DNA of 64,000 nt from assembly GCA_021200315.1 (NCBI GenBank), contig JAJQGU010000015.1:26320-90319 (forward strand). The letters run 5' to 3'. Source of the stretch: Akkermansiaceae bacterium (GTDB taxonomy: Bacteria > Verrucomicrobiota > Verrucomicrobiia > Verrucomicrobiales > Akkermansiaceae). The notes beneath the pieces were generated by a model, which was not told the origin of the DNA, made no database searches, and was given only the letters and a program-made list of their open reading frames with translations. A program made the position numbers and the translations under genes. Each line of letters opens with the position of its first letter. Within the stretch, counting starts at the first letter, position 1. This document shows positions 44,220-58,906 of this stretch, piece after piece.

Positions 44220-45626
44220 TTATTCGCGAATCAGGAACTGCCGGGCGGCCTTCGCCTCCGGGCTGTGCGGCATTTGGGCGTTGATCGGCTTGGTGAGCGC
44301 CGTGAATTCGTCGCGGAACTTCGCAATCATGGCTTCCGTGGGCCACGCCGTGGCCTCGCCGAGCGCGCAGACCGTCTTGCCCTCGATCTGGTAAGCCACT
44401 TTTTCAAGAAGGGCAACGTCTTCCGGAGAACCCTGGCCATTGATAATGCGGGTGGAAAGCTTGAGCATCCACGGGCAGCCTTCGCGGCAGGGCGTACACT
44501 GGCCGCAGGACTCGTGAGCGTAGAAGCGGTTGATGTTATTGAGGATGACAGGCATGCTGCGCGTTTCGTCCATCACGATCACCCCGCCGGAACCGGACAT
44601 AGAGCCGTACTGCGCAATCGAATCGATGTCCAATGGCACGTCAAAAATTGAGAGACTGCGCACCGTGCCGTCGGGATTCCGGCTCTTGAGCACTTCATCG
44701 CAGCGCATCACCTTGGAGGAAGAGCCGCCTGGTATGAGCGCCTTGAACACATGGCCTTCGCGGGGGCCGCCGCAGAGATCGTAGAGCAGCTCGCCGAACG
44801 TGATCGAACCCGAAATGATTTCATAATAGCCGGGCCTCTTCACATCGCCCGAGACGCCGATGATGCGCGTGCCCGGGGAGCGTTTGGCGCCGATTCGGCT
44901 GTAGGCCTCGCCCCCCATTTCGAGAATGTGGCGCACCTGGCAGAGCGATTCGACGTTGTTGACGATCGTAGGGCAGCCGTAGAGGCCGATGGCGGCTGGA
45001 AAGAAAGGAGGCTTGATGCGCGGATAGGGACGCACCCCTTCAATGGAGTTGATCAGCGCGGTTTCCTCGCCGCAGATATAAGCGCCGGCGCCGCGGTGAA
45101 CGATGATTTCGAGATTGTAATCCGTGCCGCAGATGCGGTCGCCGAGAAAATTCTTTTCCTTCGCCTCTTCCAAGGCATGGCGCATGAGCTGCGCCGCCTT
45201 CGGGAATTCCTCGCGCATGTAGATGATGGCGAAATGAGCCCCCACCGCATAGCAGGAAATGATCATGCCCTCGATGAGCTGATGCGGATCCTGATGGACG
45301 ACGAAGCGATCCTTGAAAGTGCCGGGTTCCGATTCATCGCAGTTGCAGACGAGATAGACGGGCTTCGTATTCCCTTTGGGGATGAACGTCCATTTTACGC
45401 CCGTCGGAAAACCTGCGCCGCCGCGGCCGCGCAGGCCGCTCTTTTTCACTTCGTCGATCACCGAAGCGGGCTCCATGGTGGTCACCACTTTTCTGAGCGT
45501 CTCGTAGGCGCCGTCGGCAATGGCTGTTTCGATGGAGGGATCCCAGCCGACGCGGTCGACGTTCTTGAAAATGCGGCGGGTTTCCTTGGGATGGGGTTCC
45601 CTGCCCGGTTTGTAGGTTATGGTCAT
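44220..45626 (-). CDS. nuoF: NADH-quinone oxidoreductase subunit F (NADH/FMN site)
   Basis: 468 residues. NADH- and FMN-binding glycine-rich region GRGGAGFPTGVKW, then CNCDESEPGTFKDR and RGAGAYICGEETALINSIEG, and the 4Fe-4S N3 ligands in SCGQCTPCREG. It takes electrons from NADH. The start overlaps the nuoE stop (ATGA), so E and F are coupled. Confidence 0.96.
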   Translation of the reverse strand: MTITYKPGREPHPKETRRIFKNVDRVGWDPSIETAIADGAYETLRKVVTTMEPASVIDEVKKSGLRGRGGAGFPTGVKWTFIPKGNTKPVYLVCNCDESEPGTFKDRFVVHQDPHQLIEGMIISCYAVGAHFAIIYMREEFPKAAQLMRHALEEAKEKNFLGDRICGTDYNLEIIVHRGAGAYICGEETALINSIEGVRPYPRIKPPFFPAAIGLYGCPTIVNNVESLCQVRHILEMGGEAYSRIGAKRSPGTRIIGVSGDVKRPGYYEIISGSITFGELLYDLCGGPREGHVFKALIPGGSSSKVMRCDEVLKSRNPDGTVRSLSIFDVPLDIDSIAQYGSMSGSGGVIVMDETRSMPVILNNINRFYAHESCGQCTPCREGCPWMLKLSTRIINGQGSPEDVALLEKVAYQIEGKTVCALGEATAWPTEAMIAKFRDEFTALTKPINAQMPHSPEAKAARQFLIRE

Positions 45627-46225
45627 ATCGTCTGGCCGGGGTTGGATTGATCGGAATACTGGGCGAGCAGCTCGTCCGCCTTGTCGGGAGTGACGCATTG
45701 ATGCACATCGTCGTTCACCATGACGGAGGGGCCGAACCCGCACTGCGCCAGGCACTCGACGAATTCAATGCTCCAAAGGCCGTCCGCACTCACTCCGATC
45801 GGATGATCATGATCGATCTGCGTGCGGTCGATGCCAGTCTTTTCACAGAGAATATCGAAAAGCTCCTCGCTGCCGGCCATCGAACAGGCCAGCGTGCGGC
45901 ACACGCGGATGTGGAAACGCCCCGGACAGCTCTGCCGGAGGCCGGGATAGAAAGTTACCACCCCCAGTACGTGCGCCGGCGTGGATCCAGTCTTTTCCGC
46001 CACCCAGATGATCGAATCGGCGCAGATGTAGCCGAAACGCGTCTGCACTTCGTGCAGCAGCGGCAAAATAGCCGATTGCGCCTTCCCTTCCGGATAGAGG
46101 GCGATCACCCGCTGCGCCTCGGCTTCGAGCTCGGGCGAGACAGTGAATTTCTCGTAATGGCGTTCCCCGGGCGTCGGCCGGGGAGCCGCGAGAGAGTCGA
46201 AGTTGTTTTCTCGTAAACTGGACAT
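45623..46225 (-). CDS. nuoE: NADH-quinone oxidoreductase subunit E (2Fe-2S)
   Basis: 200 residues. Thioredoxin-like fold with the four cluster Cys in VCRTLACSMAGS and ECLAQCGFGPS. The first about 30 residues and the last ten are extra to the core. Partner of NuoF in the NADH-oxidising module. Confidence 0.94.
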   Translation of the reverse strand: MSSLRENNFDSLAAPRPTPGERHYEKFTVSPELEAEAQRVIALYPEGKAQSAILPLLHEVQTRFGYICADSIIWVAEKTGSTPAHVLGVVTFYPGLRQSCPGRFHIRVCRTLACSMAGSEELFDILCEKTGIDRTQIDHDHPIGVSADGLWSIEFVECLAQCGFGPSVMVNDDVHQCVTPDKADELLAQYSDQSNPGQTI

Positions 46226-46249
46226 GGTACAAATAGAAGATTTTCCCGT

Positions 46250-47491
46250 TCAGCGATCGCACTCGCCCTGCACAAAGTCAAAGGATCCCAGGATGGCGGG
46301 GATGTCAGAGATCAAGTGCCCCGGCAGCAGCTCCGGCAGCACGGAGAGCGTGCTGAACGAAGGGGACCTCATCTTCAGGCGATTGGGTGTACCGCCTCCT
46401 TGGGATTCAATGAAAAATCCGAGCTCACCCTTGGGGTTCTCGGCGGCGAAATAGACTTGCCCGACAGGCGCATTCACGCTCATGGTCGTCACCATGAATT
46501 GACGGATAAGTTCCTCCATGCCCATCATGGCGGCTTCCTTGGGGGGCAGTATCCCTCGCTCGTTCTGCACACAGATCGGCCCCCCGGGCATGTTCCCACA
46601 CACCTGGCGAAGTATTCGGACGGACTGCCGCATCTCAAAGGCGCGGATGATGAAACGGTCGTAACAATCCCCGCCTTCCATCACAGGCACGTCGAATTCG
46701 TAGCGTTCGTAGCCCAGATAGGGATTCGTCTTGCGCAGATCGCGCTTCACGCCGCTGGCGCGCATGTTCGGCCCCGTCAGCCCGTTGGCCAGCACCTGTT
46801 CGCGGGTGAGCTTGCCGACCCCGATCAGGCGATCCATCCAGATCTTGTTCTTGAGAAGGAGCGACTCCATCTCATCGATGGTCTTCTCGCAGCTGTCGCA
46901 GAAAGCCAGCACCTTCTTCTCAAACCCTTTCGGAATGTCTCTCGTCATCCCTCCGATGCGGGTATAGGAAGAAGTGAAGCGCGCACCGCATATTTCCTCA
47001 TAAAAATTATGTACTTTTTCCTTCTCCTCGTAACAGAGCAGGAAAACCGTCATCGCCCCCACATCCATCGCATACACGCCCACGCCCAACATATATGAGG
47101 AAATGCGCGAAAGCTCGGAACAAAGCACGCGAATCGCCTGACCGCGCTCCGGCAGCTCCCAGCCGAGAAGCTTCTCCACAGCGCAGGCATACGCGATATT
47201 GTTGCTCATGGGCGCCAGATAGTCAAAGCGATCCGTATATGCTACAAACTGATTGTAATGACAGTTCTCGGCTATTTTCTCCATTCCCCGGTGCAAATGC
47301 CCGATCACCGGATCGCAGGCCACGATCACCTCGCCGTCCACTTCCAGATGAAGGCGCAGCACACCATGCGTGGCCGGATGCGAAGGCCCCATGTTCAGCA
47401 TCATTGTTTCTCCCTGCGCATCAACGGAACCCGACACGCGATCCCACGCTTCGGCAGCATCGGGAACAGATAAAATGGTACTGGTCTTCAT
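46250..47491 (-). CDS. nuoD: NADH-quinone oxidoreductase subunit D
   Basis: 413 residues, 49-kDa subunit forming the quinone site with NuoB. Features: LNMGPSHPATHGVLRLHLE near residue 33, HRGMEKIAE, DRFDYLAPMSNN and the C-terminal DIPAILGSFDFVQGECDR. It is not fused to NuoC. It is the first gene of the operon here, with its own promoter just upstream; nuoA, nuoB and nuoC must be elsewhere if complex I is complete. Confidence 0.96.
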   Translation of the reverse strand: MKTSTILSVPDAAEAWDRVSGSVDAQGETMMLNMGPSHPATHGVLRLHLEVDGEVIVACDPVIGHLHRGMEKIAENCHYNQFVAYTDRFDYLAPMSNNIAYACAVEKLLGWELPERGQAIRVLCSELSRISSYMLGVGVYAMDVGAMTVFLLCYEEKEKVHNFYEEICGARFTSSYTRIGGMTRDIPKGFEKKVLAFCDSCEKTIDEMESLLLKNKIWMDRLIGVGKLTREQVLANGLTGPNMRASGVKRDLRKTNPYLGYERYEFDVPVMEGGDCYDRFIIRAFEMRQSVRILRQVCGNMPGGPICVQNERGILPPKEAAMMGMEELIRQFMVTTMSVNAPVGQVYFAAENPKGELGFFIESQGGGTPNRLKMRSPSFSTLSVLPELLPGHLISDIPAILGSFDFVQGECDR

Positions 47492-47531
47492 AAATCTGAT
47501 TCTCTCCGCAGGAGCGGAATTGTGCGGCTTT

Positions 47532-47560
47532 ATTTAACACCTTTTCCCCATGGTCTGCAA
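47532..47560 (-). promoter_or_regulatory. Promoter of the nuoD-N operon
   Basis: On the minus strand TTGCAG (47555-47560), 17 bases and TTAAAT (47532-47537), about 40 bases before nuoD. Confidence 0.55.
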
Positions 47561-47714
47561 GACTAAATTCGCCTTGTTCCTCCCGCAGGCCGTCCGAAAC
47601 CGCCCGAAAACAGCGCGGCCGGGCCGGGAAGCACGACAGCCGGCCGCTGAACAGAGACATGAGGAGAGTCGGGCCAAATTGCTATCAGAACGGCTCCTCC
47701 CAGCAAATCCGGAA

Positions 47715-47742
47715 TTGACAATCGCGAGGGAATGGATAGAAT
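47715..47742 (+). promoter_or_regulatory. Promoter of the MFS-kinase fusion gene
   Basis: TTGACA (47715-47720), 16 bases and TAGAAT (47737-47742), about 157 bases before the ATG. Confidence 0.6.
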
Positions 47743-47898
47743 GACCGCGCCTGCCGCCCTTTCCCGAGGGACTCCGTCCACGTTTCAGGAAAGGGTTCGG
47801 AAGGGTGCACGTCAACATGTTGTGTCCGATCACGTAAGTCTGGTTGATCCTTCGTGGCCGGGCTTTTTTGTGCGCAATCAAGAATTCCGCGCCTCGAC

Positions 47899-49701
47899 AT
47901 GAACCGAACCATCAACCGCGAACCGCTCTGGACGCCTTCCTTTGTGAAGATCTGTCTGGTCAATTTTTTCATTTTCGTCAATTTTCACGCACTGTTGCCC
48001 GCCTTCCCATTCTTCGTGGCGCACTTGGGAGGAACGGCCGTGACGATCGGCGTGGCGACCGCGCTTTTCAGCGTCGCGTCCATCGTCGCCCGCCCCTTTG
48101 CGGGATGGCTGGCGGACACCCGAGGCCGGCGCGCCGTCCTCCTATCGGGACTGATCGGCATGGCTCTCATCCCCATGGGATATTTTCTGTCGGCCGGCAT
48201 TGCGGTGGCCGTTGCTCTGCGCACGCTGCACGGAGCCTTTCATGCGGCTTCAAGCAATTCGGCCTCCACGTGGGTGACGGACATTGTTCCGCCTGCACGC
48301 ATGGGGGAAGGGCTGGGAATGTACGGACTGTCAATGGCGCTCTCGACGGCAGCAGCTCCAGCGATCGGGCTCGCGCTCATGGAAGTGCCTGGCTTCGAGC
48401 CCTATCAGGCGTTATTCGCCTTCACCGCCTTATCCGCCCTGGTCGCCCTGTTTCTGAGCGCGGGCATCCGACAGCGCACCGCCCGTCTTTCCACCGAGCC
48501 GATAAGATTGGACGGGCTTTTTGAGAGAACGTCCGTGCCTGCCTCCGTCACGCAGTTTTTTTTCATGATGGCCTACGGGGTAGTCGAGGTTTACGTGGCC
48601 TTTTATGCGGCCACCATTCCCGGCCTGCCCGGCGGCGGCATCTATTTCATCGCCATGGCCGCAGCTACCGTTCTCACCCGCTTCGCGCTCGGCCGCGCGA
48701 TCGACAGTCATGGCGAGGCTCCACTCGTCTACATCGGCAACGCGGCGCTGATCGCAGGTATTCTGCTGCTGGTGTTCATCCCCAATGCACCTTGCTACAT
48801 TCTCTCGGGAGCTCTGATGGGCTGCAGCTTCGGAGCGGTGCAACCCGCGCTGCAGACCATGGCCATGCATTCCGTAGCCCCCGAACGGCGCGGCGCGGCC
48901 AATTCGACATTCTTTGTGGCCTTCGATCTGGGAATCGCCCTCGGAGGTCTGGCGGCAGGCATGCTCCTCGAACACTTCGGTTATCGGCCGATGTTTCTCG
49001 TCATTGCTTTGTCGGGCGTATGCTCCATCGCCTATTACCATGTTTTCGGGCGCACGCACGAATCGTCCTTCAATCCCGCCATGAGGCAAAGGCGGGTCGA
49101 CTCCGGACTCATCGACGGAGCCGCCGGGCGGGCGCTTCCCTTCGTGGTAACCATTTCCCGGGAATACGGCAGCGGCGGACACCGCATCGGCAAATTGCTC
49201 GCCGAACGGCTGGGCGTGAAACTTTACGACAAGAACCTCATCTCTCTCACCGCACACCGGAGCGGGCTCGACGAAGAATCGGTGAAGGAAAGCGGCGTCA
49301 TGGCCGACAGCCGTCTTGAAGTTTATGACGCTCCCGTACAAACCGCCGTCTTCCAAGCGCAAAGCCGCATCATCCACGAGGTGGCCTCACGCGAATCCTG
49401 CGTCATCGTCGGACGCCTGGCCAACTTTGTGCTCCGTGCGCACAAGCGATGCTTCCGCGTATTTATCTACGCAGGGAGGGAAGACCGCGTACGGCGCGTC
49501 ACCACCCGATACGGCGTGCCCGCGGAAGCGGCTGAAGAGACCCTGCAACGCCTCGACAGAGAACGCCGTGCGTACTGTCTCCACTATACGGGCGGCGACT
49601 GGGGTGCGCGCCGCCACTACAACTTGATGGTGGACAGCTCTCTGCTGGGAGAGGAAGGCACAGCCGCCCTTCTGGAGGAAATCGTCCGCCAGCGTCTGTG
49701 A
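47899..49701 (+). CDS. MFS transporter fused to a cytidylate-kinase-like domain
   Basis: 600 residues. Residues 1-400 are a 12-helix MFS transporter (AGWLADTRGRRAVL between TM2 and TM3, a second half beginning near residue 210). Residues about 415-600 are a cytidylate-kinase-like P-loop domain (VTISREYGSGGHRIGKLLAERLG, YDKNLISLTA, SCVIVGRLANFVLR, VTTRYGV). The joint is a hydrophilic linker, so the kinase-like part should be cytoplasmic. The fusion suggests import or export linked to phosphorylation of a nucleoside-like compound; this is inference. The start is the ATG immediately before the conserved N-terminus. Confidence 0.85.
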   Translation: MNRTINREPLWTPSFVKICLVNFFIFVNFHALLPAFPFFVAHLGGTAVTIGVATALFSVASIVARPFAGWLADTRGRRAVLLSGLIGMALIPMGYFLSAGIAVAVALRTLHGAFHAASSNSASTWVTDIVPPARMGEGLGMYGLSMALSTAAAPAIGLALMEVPGFEPYQALFAFTALSALVALFLSAGIRQRTARLSTEPIRLDGLFERTSVPASVTQFFFMMAYGVVEVYVAFYAATIPGLPGGGIYFIAMAAATVLTRFALGRAIDSHGEAPLVYIGNAALIAGILLLVFIPNAPCYILSGALMGCSFGAVQPALQTMAMHSVAPERRGAANSTFFVAFDLGIALGGLAAGMLLEHFGYRPMFLVIALSGVCSIAYYHVFGRTHESSFNPAMRQRRVDSGLIDGAAGRALPFVVTISREYGSGGHRIGKLLAERLGVKLYDKNLISLTAHRSGLDEESVKESGVMADSRLEVYDAPVQTAVFQAQSRIIHEVASRESCVIVGRLANFVLRAHKRCFRVFIYAGREDRVRRVTTRYGVPAEAAEETLQRLDRERRAYCLHYTGGDWGARRHYNLMVDSSLLGEEGTAALLEEIVRQRL

Positions 49702-49901
49702 ACGCCGCCCGGGACAGACCTACCACGGCAATTCAACTGCGCAGGGCTCTCACGGAGATCCTCTGCAGAAAATCGCAGGAAAGCGGGGAAGTCCCCTTTT
49801 TCTGCTCGTAATCGGTGTATTCATACGCGGCGCGGCCTGCGCTCATTCTCCGAAACGAGCCAATCCGTCTCCGGGCACTTCCTCGCTCGGAGAACGCGAC
49901 A

Positions 49902-49931
49902 GAGCCGCCGGCGCACAGGCACCGACGGCTC
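49902..49931 (-). terminator. Hairpin after rpoC
   Basis: gagccgccgg (49902-49911) pairs with ccgacggctc (49922-49931), ten pairs including one G-U, 25 bases past the rpoC stop. No T run follows, so it may mark an mRNA 3' end rather than a classical terminator. The opposite gene has a weak GGGG-AAGT-CCCC hairpin with TTTTT near 49787-49803. Confidence 0.45.
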
Positions 49932-49956
49932 TCGGGAAAACGCGTCTCAGGCGGGC

Positions 49957-52900
49957 CTATTCATCGCCGCCCACGGAAATCGGATCGTCGATCACAGGCG
50001 GAATGCCCGCACCCTCGGGATTCTCACGGGGCACTTCCACGGCACCCTCTGCCGGGAGCACCTCGATGCGGCGGTATTTTGCAAAGCCCGTGCCGGCGGG
50101 AATGAGATGGCCGAGAATGACATTTTCCTTGAACCCTTCAAGCCTGTCAACCTTGCCCAGCGTGGACGCCTCGGTCAATACACGCGTAGTGTCCTGGAAA
50201 GAAGCGGCCGAAATGAACGAATCCGTCTTCAGCGACGCCTTGGTGATGCCCAGGAGGATGGGATCCGAATCGGCGGGGCGGCCATTGCTGGCCACGATCT
50301 CGCGGTTGATGGCCTCAAGAGCCGGACGGTCGATCTCATCACCCCAGAGAAGGCCGGTATCGCCGGGATCTTTGACGCGCACCTTGCGCAACATCTGGCT
50401 GACGATGATTTCGACATGCTTGTCATTGATTTCCACCCCCTGCACGCGGTACACCTGCTGCACCTTGTTGACGAGATGTTCCTGAAGCGCATTCTTGCCG
50501 CAAATGGCAAGAATTTCATCCGGAGCCTCAGAGCCATCCGAGAGAGGTTCGCCGGCATGCACAAAATCGTCATCATGCACGATGATGTGGCGATCCATCG
50601 GGATGAGATGTTTCACAAAGGCAGGCTCGTCGGAGACATCCTTCCTGACAGCCTTTTTGCCGGACGAAAGGGCTTCCATATCTTCCCGATCGCGGTAAAC
50701 GGTCACGACCTTCTTGCCGCGGATCATGGCGGAATCTATGGACACATAGCCGTCAATATTGGCCAAGGTGCAGGCGTCCTTCGGACGACGGGCTTCAAAG
50801 AGCTCAGCCACTCGGGGAAGACCGCCGGTAATGTCCTTCGTCTTTGACACCTTGCGGGGCGTCTTGGCCAGCTGGGTACCAGCGGAAATCGTCTGCCCCT
50901 CCTGGACGGCAAGATAGGCGCCGGTGGGGATCGAATATGAGCGCTCTTTCTTGCCCCCCTTCGCGTTGGGGGCGCTCACAATGATTCGAGGCGCGAGATC
51001 CTGCCGATGGTCGATCACCACCGTGGTACCGCGCCCTTCTCCACGGCCAGCCGCCTCCACGGAAGTGGTGATGCCCTCGATCATATCGCAGAACTTCACC
51101 ACACCGCCTTCTTCGGCAATCACGGGCACTGCGTACGGATCCCAAGTGGCAAGCGTCTGCTGCTCCTCAATCGGTGCGCCGTTCTTCACATGGAGGATGG
51201 TGCCAATGGAGAGCTGGTAGGACTCGAGTTCCTTCTTGTCGGCATCATAGATCTTCACTGTGCCGTTTTTGTTGAGAACGACATTATGGCCGTTTTCATC
51301 CTCAACGCTGCGGATATTGTCGTAAATGACCTGTCCCTTGTTCTTGGATTGGATGATGGGTTTGCGCTCGGAGGTAGTGGCCGTGCCGCCTACGTGGAAC
51401 GTACGCATCGTCAGCTGCGTGCCGGGCTCGCCGATAGACTGGGCCGCGATGATGCCCACGGCTTCGCCGACTTTCACCTCTTTCCCGGTAGCAAGATTGA
51501 GCCCGTAGCATTTGGCGCAGCACCCCTTGGCCAGATCACAAGTAAGCACGGAACGCACTTTTACCTTCTCAATGCCCACCCGCTCAATCAGCTGGGCTGC
51601 GTCTTCGCCGATGATTCCGTTCTTTTCCACAATCACGTTGCCCGTGGTGGGATCTTTGATTGTATCGCAGGTCACCCGGCCATAGATGCGCGAGGCCAGC
51701 GAGGCGATCTCTTCGTCTCCGTCGTAAATGGCCGTCATCACCACACCCTGCTCCGTACCGCAGTCGTGATCGCGCACGATCACGTCCTGAGCCACGTCAA
51801 CGAGCTTTCGAGTCATGTAGCCCGAATCCGCCGTCTTGAGAGCCGTATCGGCCAGCCCTTTGCGGGCGCCGTGCGTGGAGATGAAGTATTCGAGCACCGA
51901 AAGTCCTTCCCGGAAATTCGACGTGATGGGACGCTCGATAATCTCACCGGATGGCTTGGCCATCAGGCCGCGCATGCCGGAGAGCTGCTTGATCTGGGCT
52001 TTGTTGCCGCGGGCGCCGGAGTCAACCATCATGTAAAGAGGACTGGCCACGGCAGCGCCGTCGTTGTATTCCAGCTTGGAGTAGAGAGCCTGCTGAATCA
52101 CATCCGTGGCGCCCGACCAGATCGACACCACCTTTTCGTAACGTTCGCCGTCAGTGATGAGGCCGTCTTCATACTGACTGGTGACCTTGGCCACTTCGTC
52201 GTATGCCTTGCCGATGATCTCATCCTTGTCGGATGGCACCACCATGTCCACAATGCCGATCGAGCAGCCCGAGCGGGTGGCTTCCTTGAAGCCGAGAGCC
52301 TTCAATGCGTCGAGCGTTTGCACTGTACGCTCCTGCCCTACCGTCTGATAGCAGCGCCAGATGATGTCGCCGATAAGCTTCTTGCCCACATTTTTGTTGA
52401 TGTAGCCGAGCTCATCGGGCCAGATCTCGTTAAAGCGCACGCGCCCCGCTGTGGTTACAATAGTTTCGCGATCGACAGTTTGCTTTCCGAACGAGATCGT
52501 GTCAGGATCCTTGCCGTAATCCGGATTGCGCAGACGGATCCACTCGTGATAGCCGATCTTGCGGGCGGCAATGGCGAACTCGACTTCGGAAATGGAGTCA
52601 AAGAGCGGCAAAAGGTGCTGGTTATCCTGATTTTCCTTCACCTCCACAGCACGCGTGTGAGTGAGATAATAGGCACCAAGAATGATATCCTGTGTCGGTG
52701 TCGTGATCGGCTTGCCGGATGCGGGCGAGAAAATATTGTTCGGTGCGAGCATCAGCTCCCGGGCCTCGATCTGAGCCTCCACCGAAAGCGGCACGTGCAC
52801 GGCCATCTGGTCTCCGTCGAAGTCAGCGTTGTAGGCGTTGCACACGAGCGGATGCAGGCGGATAGCCGATCCTTCGATCAATACGGGCTCGAAAGCCTGG

Positions 52901-54201
52901 ATCGACAGGCGGTGCAGTGTGGGCGCACGGTTCAAAAGCACCGGATGTCCCTTGGTCACTTCGGCCAGAATATCCCACACCACGGACTCGCGGCGATCGA
53001 TCATCTTCTTGGCCGAGCGCACCGTGTGCACATAGCCGAGCTCTTTCAGGCGGTGGATGATGAACGGTTCGAAAAGAGTCAGAGCCATTTTCTTGGGCAG
53101 CCCGCACTGGTGCATCTTCAGATTGGGGCCGATCACGATGACGGAACGTCCGGAATAATCCACGCGCTTGCCGAGCAGGTTTTGACGGAAGCGGCCTCCC
53201 TTCCCTTTCAACATATCCGAGAGAGACTTGAGAGGTCTGTTGCCCGCACCCGTGACATGGCGGCCATGGCGGCCGTTGTCGAAAAGAGCGTCCACGGCTT
53301 CCTGCAGCATGCGCTTTTCATTGCGGATGATCACCTCGGGAGTCTGCAGGGCGAGAAGCTCTTTCAGGCGATTGTTGCGGTTGATCACGCGGCGGTAGAG
53401 GTCGTTTAGGTCAGAGGTGGCAAAGCGCCCGCCGGGAAGCGGCACGAGCGGACGGAGATCCGGCGGAATGACGGGAAGCACTGTCAGTACCATCCATTCC
53501 GGTTTCGTGCCCGAATTCCGAAACCCTTGGGCGATTTGAAGACGCTTGGCCAGCTTGCGCTTGTTTTGCTTTGAGTTGGTCTTCTCCATCTCATTTTTCA
53601 GCTGGTCGATCAGAACGTCGAGATCAATATTGGCAAGCAGCTTCTGAATGGCGGCCGCACCCATGCCGGCTTCGGGCGCCTCATCGGCCTCGTAATCTTC
53701 AAGCAATTGATCGTATTCATCTTCCGCCAGAATTTGCCCCACCTCAATACCCGGCACTCCTTTCGAATCGATCACGATGTAGTCCTCGTAGTAGATCACG
53801 CGTTCCAAGTCGCGGGCCGTCATGTCGAGCATGAGACCGATGCGGCTGGGCATACACTTGTAAAACCAGATGTGGGTCACCGGAACGGCCAGCTCGATGT
53901 GCCCCATGCGCTCGCGGCGCACGCGGGAATGGGTCACCTCCACGCCGCAGCGGTCACAGATCTGCCCTTTGTTTTTGGCGCGCTTGTAGCGACCGCAGGA
54001 ACATTCCATGTCGCGGGTAGGCCCGAAGATGCGCTCACAAAAGAGACCGCCCTTTTCCGGCTTGAACGTGCGATAATTGATCGTCTCTGGATTTTTCACC
54101 TCGCCTCTCGACCACTTTCTGATGACTTCGGGACTGGCGACGGTGATGCGCACCTGATCGAAGTTCTTGGGCTGTTCAGCATCTTTATCGGAAAGAAACA
54201 T
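49957..54201 (-). CDS. rpoC: RNA polymerase beta' subunit
   Basis: 1414 residues from the ATG at 54201 ([10 protein letters not shown]). The zinc-binding [20 protein letters not shown] is near residue 60; the catalytic [12 protein letters not shown] and the bridge/trigger-loop region ([26 protein letters not shown]) are intact, as is the second zinc site ([13 protein letters not shown]). Forms the active site of RNA polymerase with RpoB. 70 bases after rpoB. Confidence 0.98.
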   Translation of the reverse strand: MFLSDKDAEQPKNFDQVRITVASPEVIRKWSRGEVKNPETINYRTFKPEKGGLFCERIFGPTRDMECSCGRYKRAKNKGQICDRCGVEVTHSRVRRERMGHIELAVPVTHIWFYKCMPSRIGLMLDMTARDLERVIYYEDYIVIDSKGVPGIEVGQILAEDEYDQLLEDYEADEAPEAGMGAAAIQKLLANIDLDVLIDQLKNEMEKTNSKQNKRKLAKRLQIAQGFRNSGTKPEWMVLTVLPVIPPDLRPLVPLPGGRFATSDLNDLYRRVINRNNRLKELLALQTPEVIIRNEKRMLQEAVDALFDNGRHGRHVTGAGNRPLKSLSDMLKGKGGRFRQNLLGKRVDYSGRSVIVIGPNLKMHQCGLPKKMALTLFEPFIIHRLKELGYVHTVRSAKKMIDRRESVVWDILAEVTKGHPVLLNRAPTLHRLSIQAFEPVLIEGSAIRLHPLVCNAYNADFDGDQMAVHVPLSVEAQIEARELMLAPNNIFSPASGKPITTPTQDIILGAYYLTHTRAVEVKENQDNQHLLPLFDSISEVEFAIAARKIGYHEWIRLRNPDYGKDPDTISFGKQTVDRETIVTTAGRVRFNEIWPDELGYINKNVGKKLIGDIIWRCYQTVGQERTVQTLDALKALGFKEATRSGCSIGIVDMVVPSDKDEIIGKAYDEVAKVTSQYEDGLITDGERYEKVVSIWSGATDVIQQALYSKLEYNDGAAVASPLYMMVDSGARGNKAQIKQLSGMRGLMAKPSGEIIERPITSNFREGLSVLEYFISTHGARKGLADTALKTADSGYMTRKLVDVAQDVIVRDHDCGTEQGVVMTAIYDGDEEIASLASRIYGRVTCDTIKDPTTGNVIVEKNGIIGEDAAQLIERVGIEKVKVRSVLTCDLAKGCCAKCYGLNLATGKEVKVGEAVGIIAAQSIGEPGTQLTMRTFHVGGTATTSERKPIIQSKNKGQVIYDNIRSVEDENGHNVVLNKNGTVKIYDADKKELESYQLSIGTILHVKNGAPIEEQQTLATWDPYAVPVIAEEGGVVKFCDMIEGITTSVEAAGRGEGRGTTVVIDHRQDLAPRIIVSAPNAKGGKKERSYSIPTGAYLAVQEGQTISAGTQLAKTPRKVSKTKDITGGLPRVAELFEARRPKDACTLANIDGYVSIDSAMIRGKKVVTVYRDREDMEALSSGKKAVRKDVSDEPAFVKHLIPMDRHIIVHDDDFVHAGEPLSDGSEAPDEILAICGKNALQEHLVNKVQQVYRVQGVEINDKHVEIIVSQMLRKVRVKDPGDTGLLWGDEIDRPALEAINREIVASNGRPADSDPILLGITKASLKTDSFISAASFQDTTRVLTEASTLGKVDRLEGFKENVILGHLIPAGTGFAKYRRIEVLPAEGAVEVPRENPEGAGIPPVIDDPISVGGDE

Positions 54202-54271
54202 AGATTTGATTTTTAAAGCTTTTTGATGTTTCCCGCACACCGTGAGAAACGCAGTGTGCCGGTTTGGTTTA

Positions 54272-58198
<3,927 letters not shown>

Positions 58199-58265
58199 GT
58201 GGTGGCGAGAATAGTTATTAGTGCATCCAAAGCCGGATGCGTAGCGCGATTTTCTTCAGAGAAAA

Positions 58266-58321
58266 CCGACCGGAGCTCATCCCATCCGCTCAGAGAGAAC
58301 TCGACGATGCTCTCCGGTCGA
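58266..58321 (-). promoter_or_regulatory. Attenuator-like hairpin between rplL and rpoB
   Basis: On the minus strand CGACCGGAG (58312-58320) pairs with CTCCGGTCG (58267-58275) and is followed by GTTTTCTC. It may lower read-through from ribosomal genes into rpoBC. Confidence 0.5.
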
Positions 58322-58349
58322 TTTTGCCTGTTTTTACAGGGATGCGAAC

Positions 58350-58376
58350 GCAGGAGGAGAAAAAATCTCCTCCTGC
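58350..58376 (-). promoter_or_regulatory. Perfect ten-pair hairpin just after rplL
   Basis: GCAGGAGGAG and CTCCTCCTGC pair around ATTTTTT, 22 bases after the rplL stop codon. No T run follows; it could be an RNase III-type processing site or a partial terminator. Confidence 0.5.
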
Positions 58377-58397
58377 TTCGTGTAGAAAGTAAAAAAA

Positions 58398-58772
58398 TTA
58401 CTTGATTTCAACCTTGACGCCGGCAGCTTCGAGCTTAGTTTTAGCTGCTTCCGCCTCTTCCTTGGAAACGCCTTCCAAAACGGCAGCAGGCGCACTTTCA
58501 ACCAATTTCTTGGCGTCAGCAAGTCCGAGGCCAGCCTTGACTTCGCGCACAGCCTTAATGGCGGCAATTTTGTTGGCGCCAATTTCAGCGAGCACGACAT
58601 CAAATTCCGTTTTTTCCTCGCTCGTTTCCGGGACAGCAGCGCCGCCCGCGGCGGCGGCCACGGGAGCTGCGGCGGAAACACCCCATTTTTCTTCGAGGAT
58701 CTTCACCAGCTCAGCCGCTTCAAGAATAGTCAGCGTACCGAGTTCTTCTGCGATTTTATTGATATCACTCAT
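58398..58772 (-). CDS. rplL: Large-subunit ribosomal protein L7/L12
   Basis: 124 residues. N-terminal dimer domain, an Ala-rich hinge ([17 protein letters not shown]) and the C-terminal factor-binding domain ([25 protein letters not shown]). Recruits translation GTPases to the stalk. Confidence 0.97.
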   Translation of the reverse strand: MSDINKIAEELGTLTILEAAELVKILEEKWGVSAAAPVAAAAGGAAVPETSEEKTEFDVVLAEIGANKIAAIKAVREVKAGLGLADAKKLVESAPAAVLEGVSKEEAEAAKTKLEAAGVKVEIK

Positions 58773-58906
58773 CTTTTTATCTAGTTTTTGGTTCTTGTCG
58801 CGTTCGGGGGCATCCCGAACATTTCAGTTCTCCGGCCGGAGGCCCGACAGAGGACCGTTTGGAATCGGGCAATGACTTTGCAGACATTGCCTTCCGTTCA
58901 AATGTA

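Larger units (their letters stand above)
47492..47898. other. Divergent intergenic region between nuoD and the MFS-kinase gene
   Basis: About 400 bases with two divergent promoters and no convincing gene. The plus-strand transcript would have a leader of about 150 bases with a T6 run near 47866, but no strong hairpin directly before it. Confidence 0.55.
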
